From contig NC_014228.1 of the NCBI RefSeq assembly GCF_000252955.1, positions 744,001-808,000 of the forward strand: a DNA stretch of 64,000 nt, written 5' to 3'. The position numbers and the translations under genes are program-made. The notes under the pieces were generated by a model. It saw only the letters and a list, made by a program, of their open reading frames with translations, made no database searches and was not told the origin of the DNA. This document shows positions 52,908-63,364 of this stretch, one piece after another. Source of the DNA: Xenorhabdus nematophila ATCC 19061 (GTDB lineage Bacteria; Pseudomonadota; Gammaproteobacteria; Enterobacterales; Enterobacteriaceae). Each line of letters begins with the position of its first letter. The stretch's first letter is position 1.

Positions 52908-53510
52908 GTATTTTTCCTTTTATTGTTGGTGCTATGTAGTGCCAGAGCAACAGCGGCAGATACTTTACTTATATTGGGTGATAGCCTCAGCGCCGGATAT
53001 CGCTTGCCTGTTGAACAGTCATGGCCTGTGCTGATGGCAAAGCAATGGCAGCAAGCCGGTAAAAAAACCGTTATTGTTAACGGCAGTATCAGTGGCAATA
53101 CTGCATCACAAGGCCTTGAGCGTCTGCCTGAATTATTAAAACGACACAACCCTAAATGGGTTCTGATAGAGCTTGGTGCAAATGATGGTCTGCGGGGTTT
53201 TCCCATTCAAAATATAGAACAGGCTTTGCAACAAAGTATCAGCCTGGTTAAACAGGCCGGCGCACAACCATTATTAATGCAGGTTCGGATTTCACCCAAT
53301 TATGGAAAGCGTTATACCGAGTCATTTGCAAAAATCTATTCAAAACTTTCTGAATCTAATCAAATTCCCTTGCTGCCATTTTTCATGGAACCCGTTGCTG
53401 TCAAGCCGGAATGGATGCAGGATGACGGGCTGCATCCCAATCAAGCCGCGCAGCCCTTTATTGCTGATTGGATGGCCAATAAACTATCGGCATACATCAA
53501 CCATTCTTAA
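52875..53510 (+). CDS. tesA: Thioesterase I / protease I / lysophospholipase L1
   Basis: 211-residue periplasmic SGNH hydrolase that cleaves acyl-CoA and lysophospholipids. A signal peptide covers about 1-28 (hydrophobic stretch, ARATA). Block I GDSLSAGYR (serine), the glycine in NGSISGNTA, ELGANDGLRGF (asparagine) and block V DDGLHPN (Asp/His). The ATG at 52875 (MMNFKNTF) matches E. coli (MMNFNNVF). Confidence 0.97.
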   Translation: MMNFKNTFYSHVFFLLLLVLCSARATAADTLLILGDSLSAGYRLPVEQSWPVLMAKQWQQAGKKTVIVNGSISGNTASQGLERLPELLKRHNPKWVLIELGANDGLRGFPIQNIEQALQQSISLVKQAGAQPLLMQVRISPNYGKRYTESFAKIYSKLSESNQIPLLPFFMEPVAVKPEWMQDDGLHPNQAAQPFIADWMANKLSAYINHS

Positions 53511-53574
53511 GTAAAATATTTATTAATAGTAAATCATTTATTTCCATAATAGAGGCAAATAAACAGGTAAAGTT

Positions 53575-54351
53575 ATGCAAAAATCGGTTCTTATTACGGG
53601 ATGTTCCAGCGGTATTGGATTAGCTGCGGCTAAAGCCCTTCATCAACGCGGTTACTGTGTACTCGCCGCTTGCCGCAAGTCAGCCGATTTGGCACATATG
53701 CGTGAATTGGGATTTGAACCTATTGAATTAGATTTAGATGATGAAGAAAGTGTTGAACGTGCAGCAAAGCAAGTGCTTGAAGTCACCGGCGGTCGCTTGT
53801 TTGGGCTCTTCAATAATGGCGGATTCGCCGTTTACGGATCATTGGAAAGTATTTCCCGTGCGCAAATGGAAAAGCAATTTTCCACCAATTTTTTTGGTAC
53901 TCATCAACTTACCTGCCTGCTATTACCCGCCATACGCGCTTATGGAGCTGGACGCATTGTCCAAACCAGTTCTGTTATGGGATTAATTTCTACACCAAAC
54001 CGCGGGGCATACGCAGCCAGTAAATATGCCCTTGAAGCATGGACTGATGCCTTACGTGGAGAACTGGCAAAAACGGGCATTAGAGTCAGCCTGATTGAAC
54101 CCGGCCCGATCAAGACACGTTTTACGGAAAATGTGAACCAAACCCAGCAGGATCACCCTGTCAAAAATCCAGGCCTGGCACGTCGTTTGACGCTCATGCC
54201 AGAAGATGTTGTCACTAAACTGATTCACGCACTGGAAAGTCCCAATCCGAAATTACGCTATTCTGTTACATTATTGACCCATGCAGTAAAAGTAATGCGC
54301 CGTATTTTCCCAGAAAGATGGCTCGACAAAATTATTCGTCGATTAAGTTAA
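53575..54351 (+). CDS. ybbO: SDR-family oxidoreductase YbbO
   Basis: 258-residue short-chain dehydrogenase/reductase. Cofactor motif TGCSSGIGLAAAKAL at the N terminus, NNGG (NNAG-like), catalytic serine in QTSSVMGL and YAASKYALEAW (YxxxK), then EPGPIKTRF. E. coli YbbO is an NADP+-dependent reductase active on medium- and long-chain aldehydes; the substrate here is assumed, not seen. Sits between tesA and cnoX as in E. coli. Confidence 0.93.
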   Translation: MQKSVLITGCSSGIGLAAAKALHQRGYCVLAACRKSADLAHMRELGFEPIELDLDDEESVERAAKQVLEVTGGRLFGLFNNGGFAVYGSLESISRAQMEKQFSTNFFGTHQLTCLLLPAIRAYGAGRIVQTSSVMGLISTPNRGAYAASKYALEAWTDALRGELAKTGIRVSLIEPGPIKTRFTENVNQTQQDHPVKNPGLARRLTLMPEDVVTKLIHALESPNPKLRYSVTLLTHAVKVMRRIFPERWLDKIIRRLS

Positions 54352-54426
54352 TCAACATTGAAAAATGTACCAACGAGTCTTATTCATTCATGTCACACTT
54401 TATTAAAAAACCGGAGATAAATACCC

Positions 54427-55305
54427 ATGGAACCTACAGTGAATACAAACAATAATGATGCTTATATCACGCATATTGATGAATCGAATGTTGCTCAAGT
54501 CGTTCAGCTCTCACTCACTCAGCTCGTCGTATTCTACTTCTGGTCTCCACAGGATCTGCATTGCCATGAATTAGAGTCAACGCTCGATAAAATCGCCCAT
54601 GAATATGCCGGTCAATTTACGCTGGCTAAAGTCAATTGTGGCCAACTTCCTCATCTCGCGGCACAATTTGGCGTCCGTGGTTTACCGACAGTATTGTTTG
54701 TGCAGGAAGCACGTCCAGTTCAGGGTTTTGAAGGTATCCAAACCGATGAAGCCATCAGAAACATTTTTTCCCAACTTCTTATTCAAGAAGGGGTGTCCCC
54801 GTTAGAGCAAGTAAATATCCTGCTCACAGAAGGCAAAAATCAGGAAGCACTGCCTTTACTGAAAGAGATGCATCAGGAAAATCCACAAGATACAGATATT
54901 ACTTTACTGTTAGCTCAAGTGAATATTTCACTCAATCACCTTGAAGACGCTCAAAAACTACTGGATACCATCCCATTGGAAGAGCAGGACGAGCATTATC
55001 ATGAGTTACTTGAGTCTATAAAAATCCAGAAAGCAGCGGCTGATTCTCCTGAAATCCGACAACTTCAACAAGAATTGACAGCCCAGCCGGACAATGCAGA
55101 GCTGGCTATTCAACTCGCTTCAAAGTTCCATGAAGTCGGCCGTAATGAAGAAGCACTGGAATTACTGTTTGGTTTTCTGAAAAAAGATCTTGCCGCCGCT
55201 GATGGTGCAGTGAAAAAGACGATGATGGATATTTTATCAGCACTGGGCACCGGTGATGCACTGGCATCTAAATACCGTCGCAATGTATACTCTTTACTCT
55301 ATTAA
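54427..55305 (+). CDS. cnoX: Chaperedoxin CnoX (YbbN)
   Basis: 292 residues: N-terminal thioredoxin-like domain (about 10-115) followed by a TPR domain (about 120-290). The active site keeps only one cysteine ([11 protein letters not shown]), as in E. coli CnoX, with a second cysteine in KVNCGQL; it therefore lacks CxxC reductase activity and acts as a holdase that hands clients to GroEL/DnaK. The C terminus [20 protein letters not shown] is conserved. GGAG precedes the ATG. Confidence 0.95.
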   Translation: MEPTVNTNNNDAYITHIDESNVAQVVQLSLTQLVVFYFWSPQDLHCHELESTLDKIAHEYAGQFTLAKVNCGQLPHLAAQFGVRGLPTVLFVQEARPVQGFEGIQTDEAIRNIFSQLLIQEGVSPLEQVNILLTEGKNQEALPLLKEMHQENPQDTDITLLLAQVNISLNHLEDAQKLLDTIPLEEQDEHYHELLESIKIQKAAADSPEIRQLQQELTAQPDNAELAIQLASKFHEVGRNEEALELLFGFLKKDLAAADGAVKKTMMDILSALGTGDALASKYRRNVYSLLY

Positions 55306-55352
55306 GTAAAAAACACTTATCTGTTCCATCATTAACTAATAAGGGAATTGTT

Positions 55353-56282
55353 ATGGATTTACTCTCTTTTGGTGCAGTACCCATAATCATCATCATTGCT
55401 GTTGTTATTGTTTTTACCTGTGTAAAAACCGTGCCACAAGGTTATCAATGGACTGTTGAACGCTTTGGACGCTATACCCGCACGTTGACGCCCGGCCTAC
55501 ATATCATCATGCCATTCATTGATAAAATAGGACGTAAAATCAACATGATGGAGCAGGTTTTGGATATCCCGTCCCAGGAAGTCATTTCCCGGGATAATGC
55601 CAACGTCACCATTGATGCGGTCTGCTTTATTCAGGTTGTCGATCCTGTACGTGCGGCTTATGAAGTCAGCAATCTGGAGTTGTCCATCATTAACCTGACG
55701 ATGACCAACTTCCGTACCGTTCTGGGTTCAATGGAACTGGACGAAATGCTTTCTCAGCGTGATTCTATCAATAGTCGTCTGCTGACTATCGTTGATGAAG
55801 CCACTAACCCTTGGGGGGTCAAAATCACACGTATTGAGATCCGCGATGTTCGTCCGCCCAAGGAATTGATCTCTGCGATGAATGCCCAGATGAAAGCAGA
55901 ACGGACTAAACGTGCTGATATCCTTGAAGCGGAAGGCATTCGTCAGGCTGCCATTCTGAAAGCGGAAGGGGAAAAACAGTCACAAATATTGAAAGCGGAA
56001 GGTGAACGTCAGTCCGCATTCCTTCAGGCGGAAGCCCGTGAGCGTGCAGCCGAAGCAGAGGCCCGTGCAACGAAAATGGTTTCGGATGCGATTGCTAACG
56101 GTGATATGCAGGCAATTAACTACTTCGTTGCCCAGAAATATACTGAAGCGCTTACCCATATTGGGGCAGCAAATAACAGTAAAGTTATTATGATGCCTCT
56201 GGAAGCCAGTAATTTGATGGGTGCCATTGGTGGTATTGCTGAGTTAATTGGCGAAAGTAAGAAGAACAAACAGGATAACTAA
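55353..56282 (+). CDS. qmcA: SPFH/band-7 family protein QmcA
   Basis: 309 residues. N-terminal membrane segment (about 8-27), SPFH domain ([25 protein letters not shown]), then a coiled coil with repeated ILKAEGE units (about 190-240) and Ala/Arg-rich helix. E. coli QmcA multimers associate with FtsH/HflKC. It is followed 2 bp later by the NfeD-like ybbJ; stomatin/NfeD pairs are common operons. Confidence 0.96.
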   Translation: MDLLSFGAVPIIIIIAVVIVFTCVKTVPQGYQWTVERFGRYTRTLTPGLHIIMPFIDKIGRKINMMEQVLDIPSQEVISRDNANVTIDAVCFIQVVDPVRAAYEVSNLELSIINLTMTNFRTVLGSMELDEMLSQRDSINSRLLTIVDEATNPWGVKITRIEIRDVRPPKELISAMNAQMKAERTKRADILEAEGIRQAAILKAEGEKQSQILKAEGERQSAFLQAEARERAAEAEARATKMVSDAIANGDMQAINYFVAQKYTEALTHIGAANNSKVIMMPLEASNLMGAIGGIAELIGESKKNKQDN

Positions 56283-56284
56283 CC

Positions 56285-56740
56285 ATGATTGAACAGATCG
56301 CCGCTCAGCCAGTTTGGTTCTGGCTCTGTTTTGGTGGCCTGCTTCTGATTGCAGAATTGCTGGGAACGGGAGGTTACCTTTTGTGGACAGGAACCGCAGC
56401 CGTCGCTGTTGCCCTGATCACCGGGATCTTCCCCACGATGGGCTGGGAACTTCAGGGTGTTCTGTTTGCTATTCTGACACTGGTTTCTGTTATTGCATGG
56501 CGTAGCTGGCTACGCCATCGCCCACGTCAGACAAGTGATAAAGTCCTCAATCAGAAAACTTATCAGTTAATTGGGCTTCGTACCCATTTAGTCACGGATA
56601 CTGAAAACGGTTATGCACGGGTCAAACTGGCTGATGGCAGCTGGCGCGTTCATTGTGACCAAGAACTTCCTGCCAATACTGAAGTAGAAGTCATTGCCGT
56701 TGACGGAATTACATTAAGGGTAAGGCCTGTTCGTCACTGA
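56285..56740 (+). CDS. ybbJ: NfeD-like membrane protein YbbJ
   Basis: 151 residues. Three hydrophobic helices in the first 80 residues, then a soluble OB-fold NfeD domain ([34 protein letters not shown]). Likely a partner of QmcA. Its last 7 bp overlap the convergent cueR 3' end. Confidence 0.94.
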   Translation: MIEQIAAQPVWFWLCFGGLLLIAELLGTGGYLLWTGTAAVAVALITGIFPTMGWELQGVLFAILTLVSVIAWRSWLRHRPRQTSDKVLNQKTYQLIGLRTHLVTDTENGYARVKLADGSWRVHCDQELPANTEVEVIAVDGITLRVRPVRH

Positions 56741-57144
56741 CCGTGATGTATACAGCAGCCCGATAAATGCTCAATGATGGGGCAATCAGCCCCATCATCT
56801 CCCGGACATTCTGCCGCCAATACCAGTAATTTTTCTTTTATCTTTTGCAATTCCGTAATCGTTTTTTCTATTTCCGCCACTTTTTGCAACGTTGTCGTTT
56901 TTACATCTGCACTGTGGCGACGGGGATTGTGAAATAATCGCAATAACTCCCGGCATTCTTCCAGCGTAAACCCCACTTCTTTTGCCTGACGCAAAAGCAT
57001 CAGTTCATCAATATGCTTTTGTTGATAATAACGATAACCGTTATCTCCCCGCATTGGTGCAGTGATGAGAGCTTTTTCTTCATAAAACCGGATCGCTTTA
57101 CTGGTTAAACCGGTTTTATGGGCAATTTCACTGATATTCATCAT
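56734..57144 (-). CDS. cueR: Copper-responsive MerR-family activator CueR
   Basis: 136 residues. N-terminal winged helix-turn-helix ([25 protein letters not shown]), dimerisation coiled coil (about 75-105), and the metal-binding loop with two cysteines [14 protein letters not shown], the Cu(I)/Ag(I) site. A terminal GCCIHHGQ follows. It activates the divergent copA from the operator in between. The start may be the first or second ATG. Confidence 0.97.
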   Translation of the reverse strand: MMNISEIAHKTGLTSKAIRFYEEKALITAPMRGDNGYRYYQQKHIDELMLLRQAKEVGFTLEECRELLRLFHNPRRHSADVKTTTLQKVAEIEKTITELQKIKEKLLVLAAECPGDDGADCPIIEHLSGCCIHHGQ

Positions 57145-57150
57145 TCCCCC

Positions 57151-57180
57151 TTGACCTTCCCCTTGCAGGAAGGTTTAGCT
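57151..57180 (+). promoter_or_regulatory. copA promoter with CueR operator
   Basis: TTGACC (-35) at 57151-57156 overlaps a dyad with exact 7-bp arms ACCTTCC (57154-57160) and GGAAGGT (57168-57174). The elongated spacer and sequence closely follow the E. coli copA promoter (TTGACCTT...GGAAGGTTTA), where CueR untwists the spacer on copper binding. Confidence 0.9.
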
Positions 57181-57220
57181 TTAATGATAAGTATATCACT
57201 CTGTACCAGGAGATATTGTT

Positions 57221-60025
57221 ATGTCCACAACTACCATTCTTGTACTGCAAGGTTTAACTTGTATGCACTGTGTTGGCAGAGTTAAGAAAGCACTGGAAAA
57301 CATACCCGGTGTTGAGCAGACAAATGTCAGTCTGAATTATGCCAAAGTTATCAGTGATGTTTCATCCGATGTGTTAATCGCAGCCATTGTTGACGCAGGT
57401 TATCAAGCTACTGTTGCCATCAAGCCGGACATTGAATTACGGCTGTCAGGTCTGAACTGCATGAAATGTGCCGGTAAAACACAAACCACCTTGGAAACCG
57501 TGGAAGGTGTCATCGCGGCCGAGGTCAATACCCAGACAGCAAAAATCTATGGTGCAGCAGAGGGCCGAACTTTAATTCATGCCGTCGAGCAAGCGGGTTA
57601 TCACGCTGAGTTAGCTGGTGAGGATAGCTCCCCAAAAACTGAGCCGCTGACAATATCAGTTTCACACACACCGGAATCTTTGGCAGCGGCAACCCCTTTT
57701 TCTTCAGCAAACGCATCTTCAGTAGAAGAATCTCCGGTAGCCGCAGCTCAGATAAAAAATCATCCAATCGAATCAATGCAGATTGAGCAGACTAAAAATA
57801 ATGCCACTGATGATGACAGTATTCAGCTTTTATTGGATGGAATGACCTGTGCCAGTTGTGTCAGTAAGGTACAAAAAGCCCTGCAATCCGTTGATGGTGT
57901 GGAACATGCCAGAGTTAATCTGGCGGAAAGAAGTGCCTTGGTTACGGGCAGCGCATCACCAAACGCGTTGATTGAGGCGGTTATTAAGGCAGGTTATGGT
58001 GCGGAAATCATTCAGGATGAAACCGAGCGCCGGGAACGCCAGCAACACATTTCCCACACCAATATGCGCCGTTTTCGCTGGCAATCCGCCTTTGCCTTAG
58101 CCGTTGGTATCCCTGTCATGATTTGGGGCATGATAGGCGATAACATGATGCTCACGCCTGAAAACCATATGACATGGCTGACGATTGGTCTGGTTACACT
58201 GCTCGTGATGATATTTGCTGGCGGACATTTTTATCGCAATGCGTGGCAAAGCCTGAAAAATGGCAGCGCAACAATGGATACCCTCATTGCGTTAGGCACT
58301 GGCGCGGCATGGCTTTATTCCATCAGTGTTAACTTATGGCCTGATATTTTTCCACCTCAAGCCCGCCATCTTTATTATGAAGCCAGTGCCATGATCATTG
58401 GCTTAATCAACCTCGGTCATGCGTTAGAACAACGGGCGCGCCAGCGTTCTTCCAAAGCACTTGAGCGGTTATTGGATTTAACGCCACCCACCGCGCGAGT
58501 GGTGACTGCTGAGGGAGAAAAACCCCTGCCACTGGCCGATGTTAAACCCAATATGACATTGCGCCTGACAACAGGAGATCGTGTTCCAGTTGATGGTGAA
58601 ATTATTCAGGGCACAGTCTGGCTGGATGAAGCGATGCTGACCGGTGAACCCATTCCCCGACAAAAATCAATCGGCGATGCTGTTCATGCGGGTACTATCG
58701 TTCAGGATGGAACCGTCTTATTTAAGGCCAATGCGGTTGGCAGCCAAACAACCCTGGCACGCATCATCAAACTGGTACGTCAGGCACAGAGCAGCAAGCC
58801 TGAAATTGGCCAGTTAGCTGACAAAATATCATCAATATTTGTGCCTGTTGTTGTCGCTATTGCCATCATTTCTGGTGCCATCTGGTATTTTATTGGCCCT
58901 GCCCCACAAATCATGTACGCATTGGTCATTATGACCACTGTACTGATTATTGCCTGTCCTTGCGCACTTGGGCTGGCAACGCCTATGTCCATTATTTCAG
59001 GAGTGGGCCGGGCAGCAGAATTAGGTGTATTGGTTCGTGATGCAGATGCCCTGCAACAAGCCAGCCAACTGGATACGATCGTTTTTGACAAAACAGGGAC
59101 TTTGACCGAAGGCCTGCCTCAGGTTACTGAGATCCACACGTTTAACGGTTTCACTGAAGAACAAGTATTAGTCCGGGCTGGCGCGTTGGAAAATGGTTCA
59201 AATCATCCTCTGGCAAAAGCACTTCTGATGAAAGTCGAAGGCGTAAAATTACCCGAAGTACAGCAGTTCCGAACACTGGCCGGACTCGGTATACAAGGTG
59301 AGATTGAAGGGACTGCCGTGCTATTGGGCAATCAAAACTTGCTTGAACAAAATCAGGTTAATACCACAGAATTAAAACCCTTAGTCGCAGTACAAGCGGA
59401 AAAAGGTATCACGCCGGTTATTCTTGCGATAGACGGCAAAATCGCAGCTCTGTTTTCCATTCGCGATCCCTTACGCCAAGATACCATTTCTGCTCTACAA
59501 CGCTTGCATCATCAAGGCTATCATTTAGTGATGCTAACGGGAGACAACCCGGTAACAGCCAATGCTATCGCTAAAGAAGCCGGTATTGATCAAGTGATCG
59601 CGGGTGTTTTGCCTGATGGAAAAGCCGCAGCCATTCAATCACTCCAGTCAAAAGGGCAGAAAGTGGCAATGATCGGTGACGGCATTAATGATGCCCCGGC
59701 ATTGGCACAAGCTGATGTAGGCATCGCAATGGGAAGTGGAAGTGATATTGCAATCGAAACTGCCTCCATGACTCTGATGCGCCATAGTCTTCACGGAGTG
59801 GCGGATGCCGTTGAATTATCGAAAGGTACGCTGCGCAATATGAAACAAAACCTTTTTGGTGCGTTTGTTTATAACACACTAGGCATTCCGATTGCAGCAG
59901 GTATCTTATATCCTTTTATGGGAACATTACTGAACCCTGTCGTTGCAGGCGCAGCAATGGCATTATCTTCCATTACTGTTGTCAGTAACGCCAATAGGTT
60001 ATTACGCTTCAAGCCTAAATCCTGA
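57221..60025 (+). CDS. copA: Cu(I)-exporting P1B-type ATPase, three metal-binding domains
   Basis: 934-residue inner-membrane copper efflux pump. Three N-terminal heavy-metal-associated domains: CMHC (Cys14/17), CMKC (Cys80/83) and CASC (Cys210/213), with a Ser/Ala-rich linker (about 133-200) before the third. E. coli CopA (834) has two. The membrane part contains the CPC copper site ([13 protein letters not shown]); the cytoplasmic part has TGEP (MLTGEPIPR), the phosphorylated Asp in [10 protein letters not shown], the HP motif [11 protein letters not shown], and [16 protein letters not shown]. Regulated by CueR from the adjacent operator; a strong terminator follows. Confidence 0.97.
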   Translation: MSTTTILVLQGLTCMHCVGRVKKALENIPGVEQTNVSLNYAKVISDVSSDVLIAAIVDAGYQATVAIKPDIELRLSGLNCMKCAGKTQTTLETVEGVIAAEVNTQTAKIYGAAEGRTLIHAVEQAGYHAELAGEDSSPKTEPLTISVSHTPESLAAATPFSSANASSVEESPVAAAQIKNHPIESMQIEQTKNNATDDDSIQLLLDGMTCASCVSKVQKALQSVDGVEHARVNLAERSALVTGSASPNALIEAVIKAGYGAEIIQDETERRERQQHISHTNMRRFRWQSAFALAVGIPVMIWGMIGDNMMLTPENHMTWLTIGLVTLLVMIFAGGHFYRNAWQSLKNGSATMDTLIALGTGAAWLYSISVNLWPDIFPPQARHLYYEASAMIIGLINLGHALEQRARQRSSKALERLLDLTPPTARVVTAEGEKPLPLADVKPNMTLRLTTGDRVPVDGEIIQGTVWLDEAMLTGEPIPRQKSIGDAVHAGTIVQDGTVLFKANAVGSQTTLARIIKLVRQAQSSKPEIGQLADKISSIFVPVVVAIAIISGAIWYFIGPAPQIMYALVIMTTVLIIACPCALGLATPMSIISGVGRAAELGVLVRDADALQQASQLDTIVFDKTGTLTEGLPQVTEIHTFNGFTEEQVLVRAGALENGSNHPLAKALLMKVEGVKLPEVQQFRTLAGLGIQGEIEGTAVLLGNQNLLEQNQVNTTELKPLVAVQAEKGITPVILAIDGKIAALFSIRDPLRQDTISALQRLHHQGYHLVMLTGDNPVTANAIAKEAGIDQVIAGVLPDGKAAAIQSLQSKGQKVAMIGDGINDAPALAQADVGIAMGSGSDIAIETASMTLMRHSLHGVADAVELSKGTLRNMKQNLFGAFVYNTLGIPIAAGILYPFMGTLLNPVVAGAAMALSSITVVSNANRLLRFKPKS

Positions 60026-60056
60026 AACAATATTCAGAAAGTTAATTTCTGATCTT

Positions 60057-60087
60057 AAAAAGCTAAACAGAGTCTGTTTAGCTTTTT
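60057..60087 (+). terminator. Rho-independent terminator of copA
   Basis: Exact 14-bp arms (60057-60070 and 60074-60087) with a 3-nt loop. Ends in a T run, 31 nt after the copA stop. Confidence 0.9.
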
Positions 60088-60166
60088 ACCCCGCACTTTT
60101 CCCCCTTTTCTGTTAACTCTTAACGCGTTAGCATACCCCTCAATGCCAGCCACTGGAGTATGCAAC

Positions 60167-60973
60167 ATGGGGAAATTAATGACATATTTCAACAAGATAT
60201 TAGGATTCAATACCCAGCGGCATTATCCATATCCGGCTTTCGATATTAATCTCAAACAAGGTGCACAATTGCACATTGTTGGCAGTATCCATATGGGGAC
60301 AGAAAACATGTTCCCACTCTCTGAAATTCTGCTGGAACAATTGGCGCTGTCTGACGCTATTATTGTCGAAGCTGATATCACTCAGGCTGATTCTCCTTTT
60401 AAAGAAAAATACCCTGAACACATTGCGCTATCACAACGTTTATCTCCTGAATATTTTGGCTTACTGGAACAGTATTGCCGGGAAATCCAGCATCCTATTG
60501 AATTACTGCAACCGCTACCGTCATGGCAAGTCGCATTGATATTACAGGCTGCCCAGGCCCAATATTTGGGATTACGTCCCCAATATGGCATCGATCACCA
60601 ATTGCTGAACAGTGCAAAATCCATCAATAAACCCGTTATCGAGCTGGAAGGCGCGAATACGCAGGTGAATTTATTGACCGACTTACCAAATGACGGGCTT
60701 TCCCTGTTGGAAGATACACTCATCCATTGGCATACCAACGCCCGCGCTTTACAAACTATGATTAGCTGGTGGATGAATTACAGATCTGGGCAGCAAGAAC
60801 AGGTATTGCCAATGACATTCTGCGAAGAGATTTATCAGACCTTAATGGTTGAACGCAATCGCCAATGGAGCAAGCAATTACATCACTTACCAGCAGGAAG
60901 ATATTTGGTTATTGTAGGTGCTTTACACCTTCATGGAGAAAATAATTTACGCCAGATGTTGGAAAAACCATAA
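60167..60973 (+). CDS. ybaP: TraB/GumN-family protein YbaP
   Basis: 268 residues. Contains the TraB/GumN (erythromycin esterase-like) GSIHMGTENMFPL and a C-terminal VIVGALHLHGENNL, the paired His motifs of the family; members are putative metalloproteases. The ATG at 60167 follows GGAGTATGCAAC; the longer frame from 60143 starts inside that site. No clear signal peptide. E. coli places it between copA and ybaK, as here. Confidence 0.9.
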   Translation: MGKLMTYFNKILGFNTQRHYPYPAFDINLKQGAQLHIVGSIHMGTENMFPLSEILLEQLALSDAIIVEADITQADSPFKEKYPEHIALSQRLSPEYFGLLEQYCREIQHPIELLQPLPSWQVALILQAAQAQYLGLRPQYGIDHQLLNSAKSINKPVIELEGANTQVNLLTDLPNDGLSLLEDTLIHWHTNARALQTMISWWMNYRSGQQEQVLPMTFCEEIYQTLMVERNRQWSKQLHHLPAGRYLVIVGALHLHGENNLRQMLEKP

Positions 60974-61329
60974 CAATAATAATGACGTTTATACGTTTCA
61001 TCTTTAATAGGAAAAAAATATGACTCCCGCAATTGTCTTGCTGGAAAAGCAAAAAATTGATTTCAAACTCCATCCTTATGAACATGATGCCAATGAACAT
61101 AACTTTGGTGATGAAGTAGTTAAAAAGCTTGGTTTAGATGCCAAGCAGGTTTTTAAAACGCTGCTGATTTCACTGAATGGCGATCCCAAAAATCTTGCAG
61201 TTGCTGTCACTCCAGTCTCTGGACAACTCGATTTGAAGAAAATTGCCAAAGTCTTCAAGGCCAAGAAAGCGGATATGGCTGACCCTCAGTTAGCACAAAA
61301 AGTTACGGGTTATTTAGTCGGCGGTATTA

Positions 61330-62208
61330 GGGGCTGTTGACGTTTTGAGTTCATCATTTACTCAACCCACATCGGCAGCCACACAATGGTAAACGCCAAT
61401 GCTAACGTACTGGCATAATTGCGTGCTAATTTATCGTATCTTGTTGCTATTGCTCGGAAATGTTTAATTTTGGCAAAGGCATTTTCTACCAAATGCCGGT
61501 GGCAGTATAAATAGTCATCAATGTTTTTATCTGTTCTGCCGCTATTTTTTCTATAAGGAATGACCGCTATCGCGCCGTGTTTTTCAACACAACTTCTGAA
61601 AGTGCTGCTATCGTAACCTTTGTCAGCGATCACAAAATCCGATGAAGGCGAATGCGTCACCAAACTTTCCGCATGAACAATGTCGTGAGTTTGACCCCCG
61701 GACAGCTCAAAATGAACCGGCAGACCATAACTGTCTACAGCTAAATGAATTTTGGTAGAAAGTCCTCCCCGACTTTTACCAATGGCTTCATCTTCCACAG
61801 AAGCGGCACCTGAACTATGTTGATGAGCCCGAACAATACTGCCATCAATGAATAACCATTCTGTATCTGTATTCTCAGATAATAATTTGAATAATAAATT
61901 AAAAATAGCTTTCTTAGACCAATCATTAAAGCGCTTAAAAATGGTGTTCCATTTGCCAAATTCGGTGGGGACATCTCGCCAGGGACAGCCTGTTCGCATC
62001 CGGTAAAGGATCCCTTCGAAAGTCAGATAATGTTCTTCTTTATGATACACATATCCACTTTGTTGCATCAATACAGCTAGCTTATTCCATAAAGGTTTTG
62101 ATAACATTGTTCTTGGCATGATGGTCTGGGGTCATGGTTTTTTCGCGAAGACAATGATACCAGATCATCATGCTGTTCAAATTTCTTTCATAAAACGTCA
62201 ACAGCCCC
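61330..62208 (-). mobile_element. Intact IS5-family insertion sequence, 879 bp
   Basis: Terminal inverted repeats GGGGCTGTTGACGTTTT (left, 61330) and its complement ending at 62208, flanked by a TA duplication (61328-61329 and 62209-62210). TA duplication and size fit the IS427 group of IS5. It carries a complete transposase on the minus strand. Clean ends suggest recent insertion. Confidence 0.93.
61358..62119 (-). CDS. IS5-family transposase
   Basis: 253 residues, uninterrupted. N-terminal DUF4096-like part ([28 protein letters not shown]), then the DDE core: first Asp in [14 protein letters not shown], second in [12 protein letters not shown], and the Glu in [16 protein letters not shown]. 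Apparently intact. It catalyses cut-and-paste movement of its element. Confidence 0.95.
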   Translation of the reverse strand: MPRTMLSKPLWNKLAVLMQQSGYVYHKEEHYLTFEGILYRMRTGCPWRDVPTEFGKWNTIFKRFNDWSKKAIFNLLFKLLSENTDTEWLFIDGSIVRAHQHSSGAASVEDEAIGKSRGGLSTKIHLAVDSYGLPVHFELSGGQTHDIVHAESLVTHSPSSDFVIADKGYDSSTFRSCVEKHGAIAVIPYRKNSGRTDKNIDDYLYCHRHLVENAFAKIKHFRAIATRYDKLARNYASTLALAFTIVWLPMWVE

Positions 62209-62535
62209 TAGTCCATTGGGACAAAAAAAGCGTCTTCCTACTGTTATTGATATTCAGGCACATACTTTACCCACTCTGTTTATTTCTGGTGGAAAACGAG
62301 GATTAGATATTGAATTAGCGCCCACAGATTTATGCCAATTACTTAATTGTTCATTCGCTGACATTGCTAAGATTTGAAAACAATTTGCAATTTTCATTAA
62401 TTTTTTTCGAGCCGGCTCTGTTTTCTCCAAAACAGAGTCTTGAGCCAAGTTAAAATGCAGTTATACTCTCCCTATAGAAAAAATATTCTAATTACTATTT
62501 CAATTAACTTAATCAAATAAAAAAGGAGAATAAAT

Positions 62536-62703
62536 ATGGCCACCTCATCATTTTTCCGACAAATTGTTATTACTGATCCAAAGGCCATTAAAATGCTGAG
62601 AAAAGCGAACAGACGACCGAGAAAGAAAAATTTTGAAGAAATAGATTTTGAGGCACAGCAAAAAGAGGCTATAGAAATATTAAAACGAAAATTATCACCT
62701 TAG
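62536..62703 (+). CDS. Small basic protein, putative antitoxin of the GNAT pair
   Basis: 55 codons, too short for many gene finders. AAAAGGAG lies 7 nt upstream of the ATG. The N terminus SSFFRQIVITDPKAIKML is followed by a basic patch (RKANRRPRKKNF) and a C-terminal helix EAQQKEAIEILKRK. Small ORFs of this kind, starting FF+xIVIxDxKA, are found directly upstream of GNAT acetyltransferases, as here (5-bp gap). No DNA-binding fold (RHH) is obvious. The antitoxin role is inferred from context. Confidence 0.7.
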   Translation: MATSSFFRQIVITDPKAIKMLRKANRRPRKKNFEEIDFEAQQKEAIEILKRKLSP

Positions 62704-62708
62704 GGAAA

Positions 62709-63227
62709 ATGCTAACGACTTTTGGCAATGATAAGGCAAAAGAATATTTACTTTCATTTTCTTGCCCATTAGATCGTGATATAGAATCATTTTTACACCT
62801 AAAATCAATTAGATTTGAACAGGCAGATGCAGCAAGAACCTACTTGGTTTTAGACAGCAAAGGCCTTATTCTGGCTTATTTTTCTTTAACGTTTAAGGAG
62901 CTACCAACAAATAGCCTCTCTATTTCAAAAACAAAGATAAAGAGGCTTAATGGTATTAGTAAGAATGCAACTTCGCTAAAAGTTTATTTAATTGGTCAAA
63001 TAGCTAAAAACTTCTCTTTACATGAAAATCCTATAACAATTAATGATATTTTATTTTTCATTAATATCACCATTGAAAAAACACAAGAACTAATAGGAGG
63101 AAGAGTTACAATTTTAGAGTGTCAGAATAATTCTAAAATAATTTCATTATATGAAAAAAATGGATTTGAGAAATTACCAACAAAAGGAGAAGAAGGTTCA
63201 TTAATTACTATGCTATTTAATAACTAA
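62709..63227 (+). CDS. GNAT-family acetyltransferase, putative toxin
   Basis: 172 residues with a Gcn5-like fold: LVLDSKGLILAYFSLTFK (beta strands 2-3), LKVYLIGQIAKNFSLHENP (acetyl-CoA loop region, here lacking a glycine-rich RxxGxG), ITINDILFFINITIEKTQELIGGRVTILECQ and the terminal LYEKNGFEKLP. The VxILECQN...LYEKNGF signature is common in Firmicutes acetyltransferases of this subgroup. AT-rich compared with flanking ushA. It begins 5 bp after the small ORF stop, so they form an operon. GNAT toxins such as TacT/AtaT acetylate charged tRNA; whether this one does is unknown. Confidence 0.75.
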   Translation: MLTTFGNDKAKEYLLSFSCPLDRDIESFLHLKSIRFEQADAARTYLVLDSKGLILAYFSLTFKELPTNSLSISKTKIKRLNGISKNATSLKVYLIGQIAKNFSLHENPITINDILFFINITIEKTQELIGGRVTILECQNNSKIISLYEKNGFEKLPTKGEEGSLITMLFNN

Positions 63228-63289
63228 GTTATTGTTAGTTTCAACCCACTCCATTTTCAGATTACGCAAAGCACACCCATATGATAGTA

Positions 63290-63326
63290 AAAAAGACCAT
63301 CAGCAATAAATATGGATGGTCTTTTT
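63290..63326. terminator. Bidirectional terminator between the GNAT gene and ushA
   Basis: Exact 12-bp arms (63290-63301 and 63315-63326) with outer A and T runs. It ends both convergent transcripts. Confidence 0.87.
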
Positions 63327-63364
63327 ATTCAGATAACTAATAAGAGTTTATTAGTTTTTCACTC

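Larger units (their letters stand above)
61020..62377 (+). pseudogene. ybaK: ybaK (Cys-tRNA(Pro)/Cys-tRNA(Cys) deacylase) interrupted by an IS5-type element
   Basis: 61020-61329 encodes the N-terminal 100 or so residues (TNFGDEV-like [45 protein letters not shown]). The element 61330-62208 follows; the remaining codons resume after it (62209-62377) with [30 protein letters not shown] and the C terminus ADIAKI. The break lies inside the GGISPLGQKK active-site block. Joined, the protein would match E. coli YbaK over its full length with no other lesion. The enzyme clears mischarged Cys-tRNA(Pro); here it is inactivated. Confidence 0.95.
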
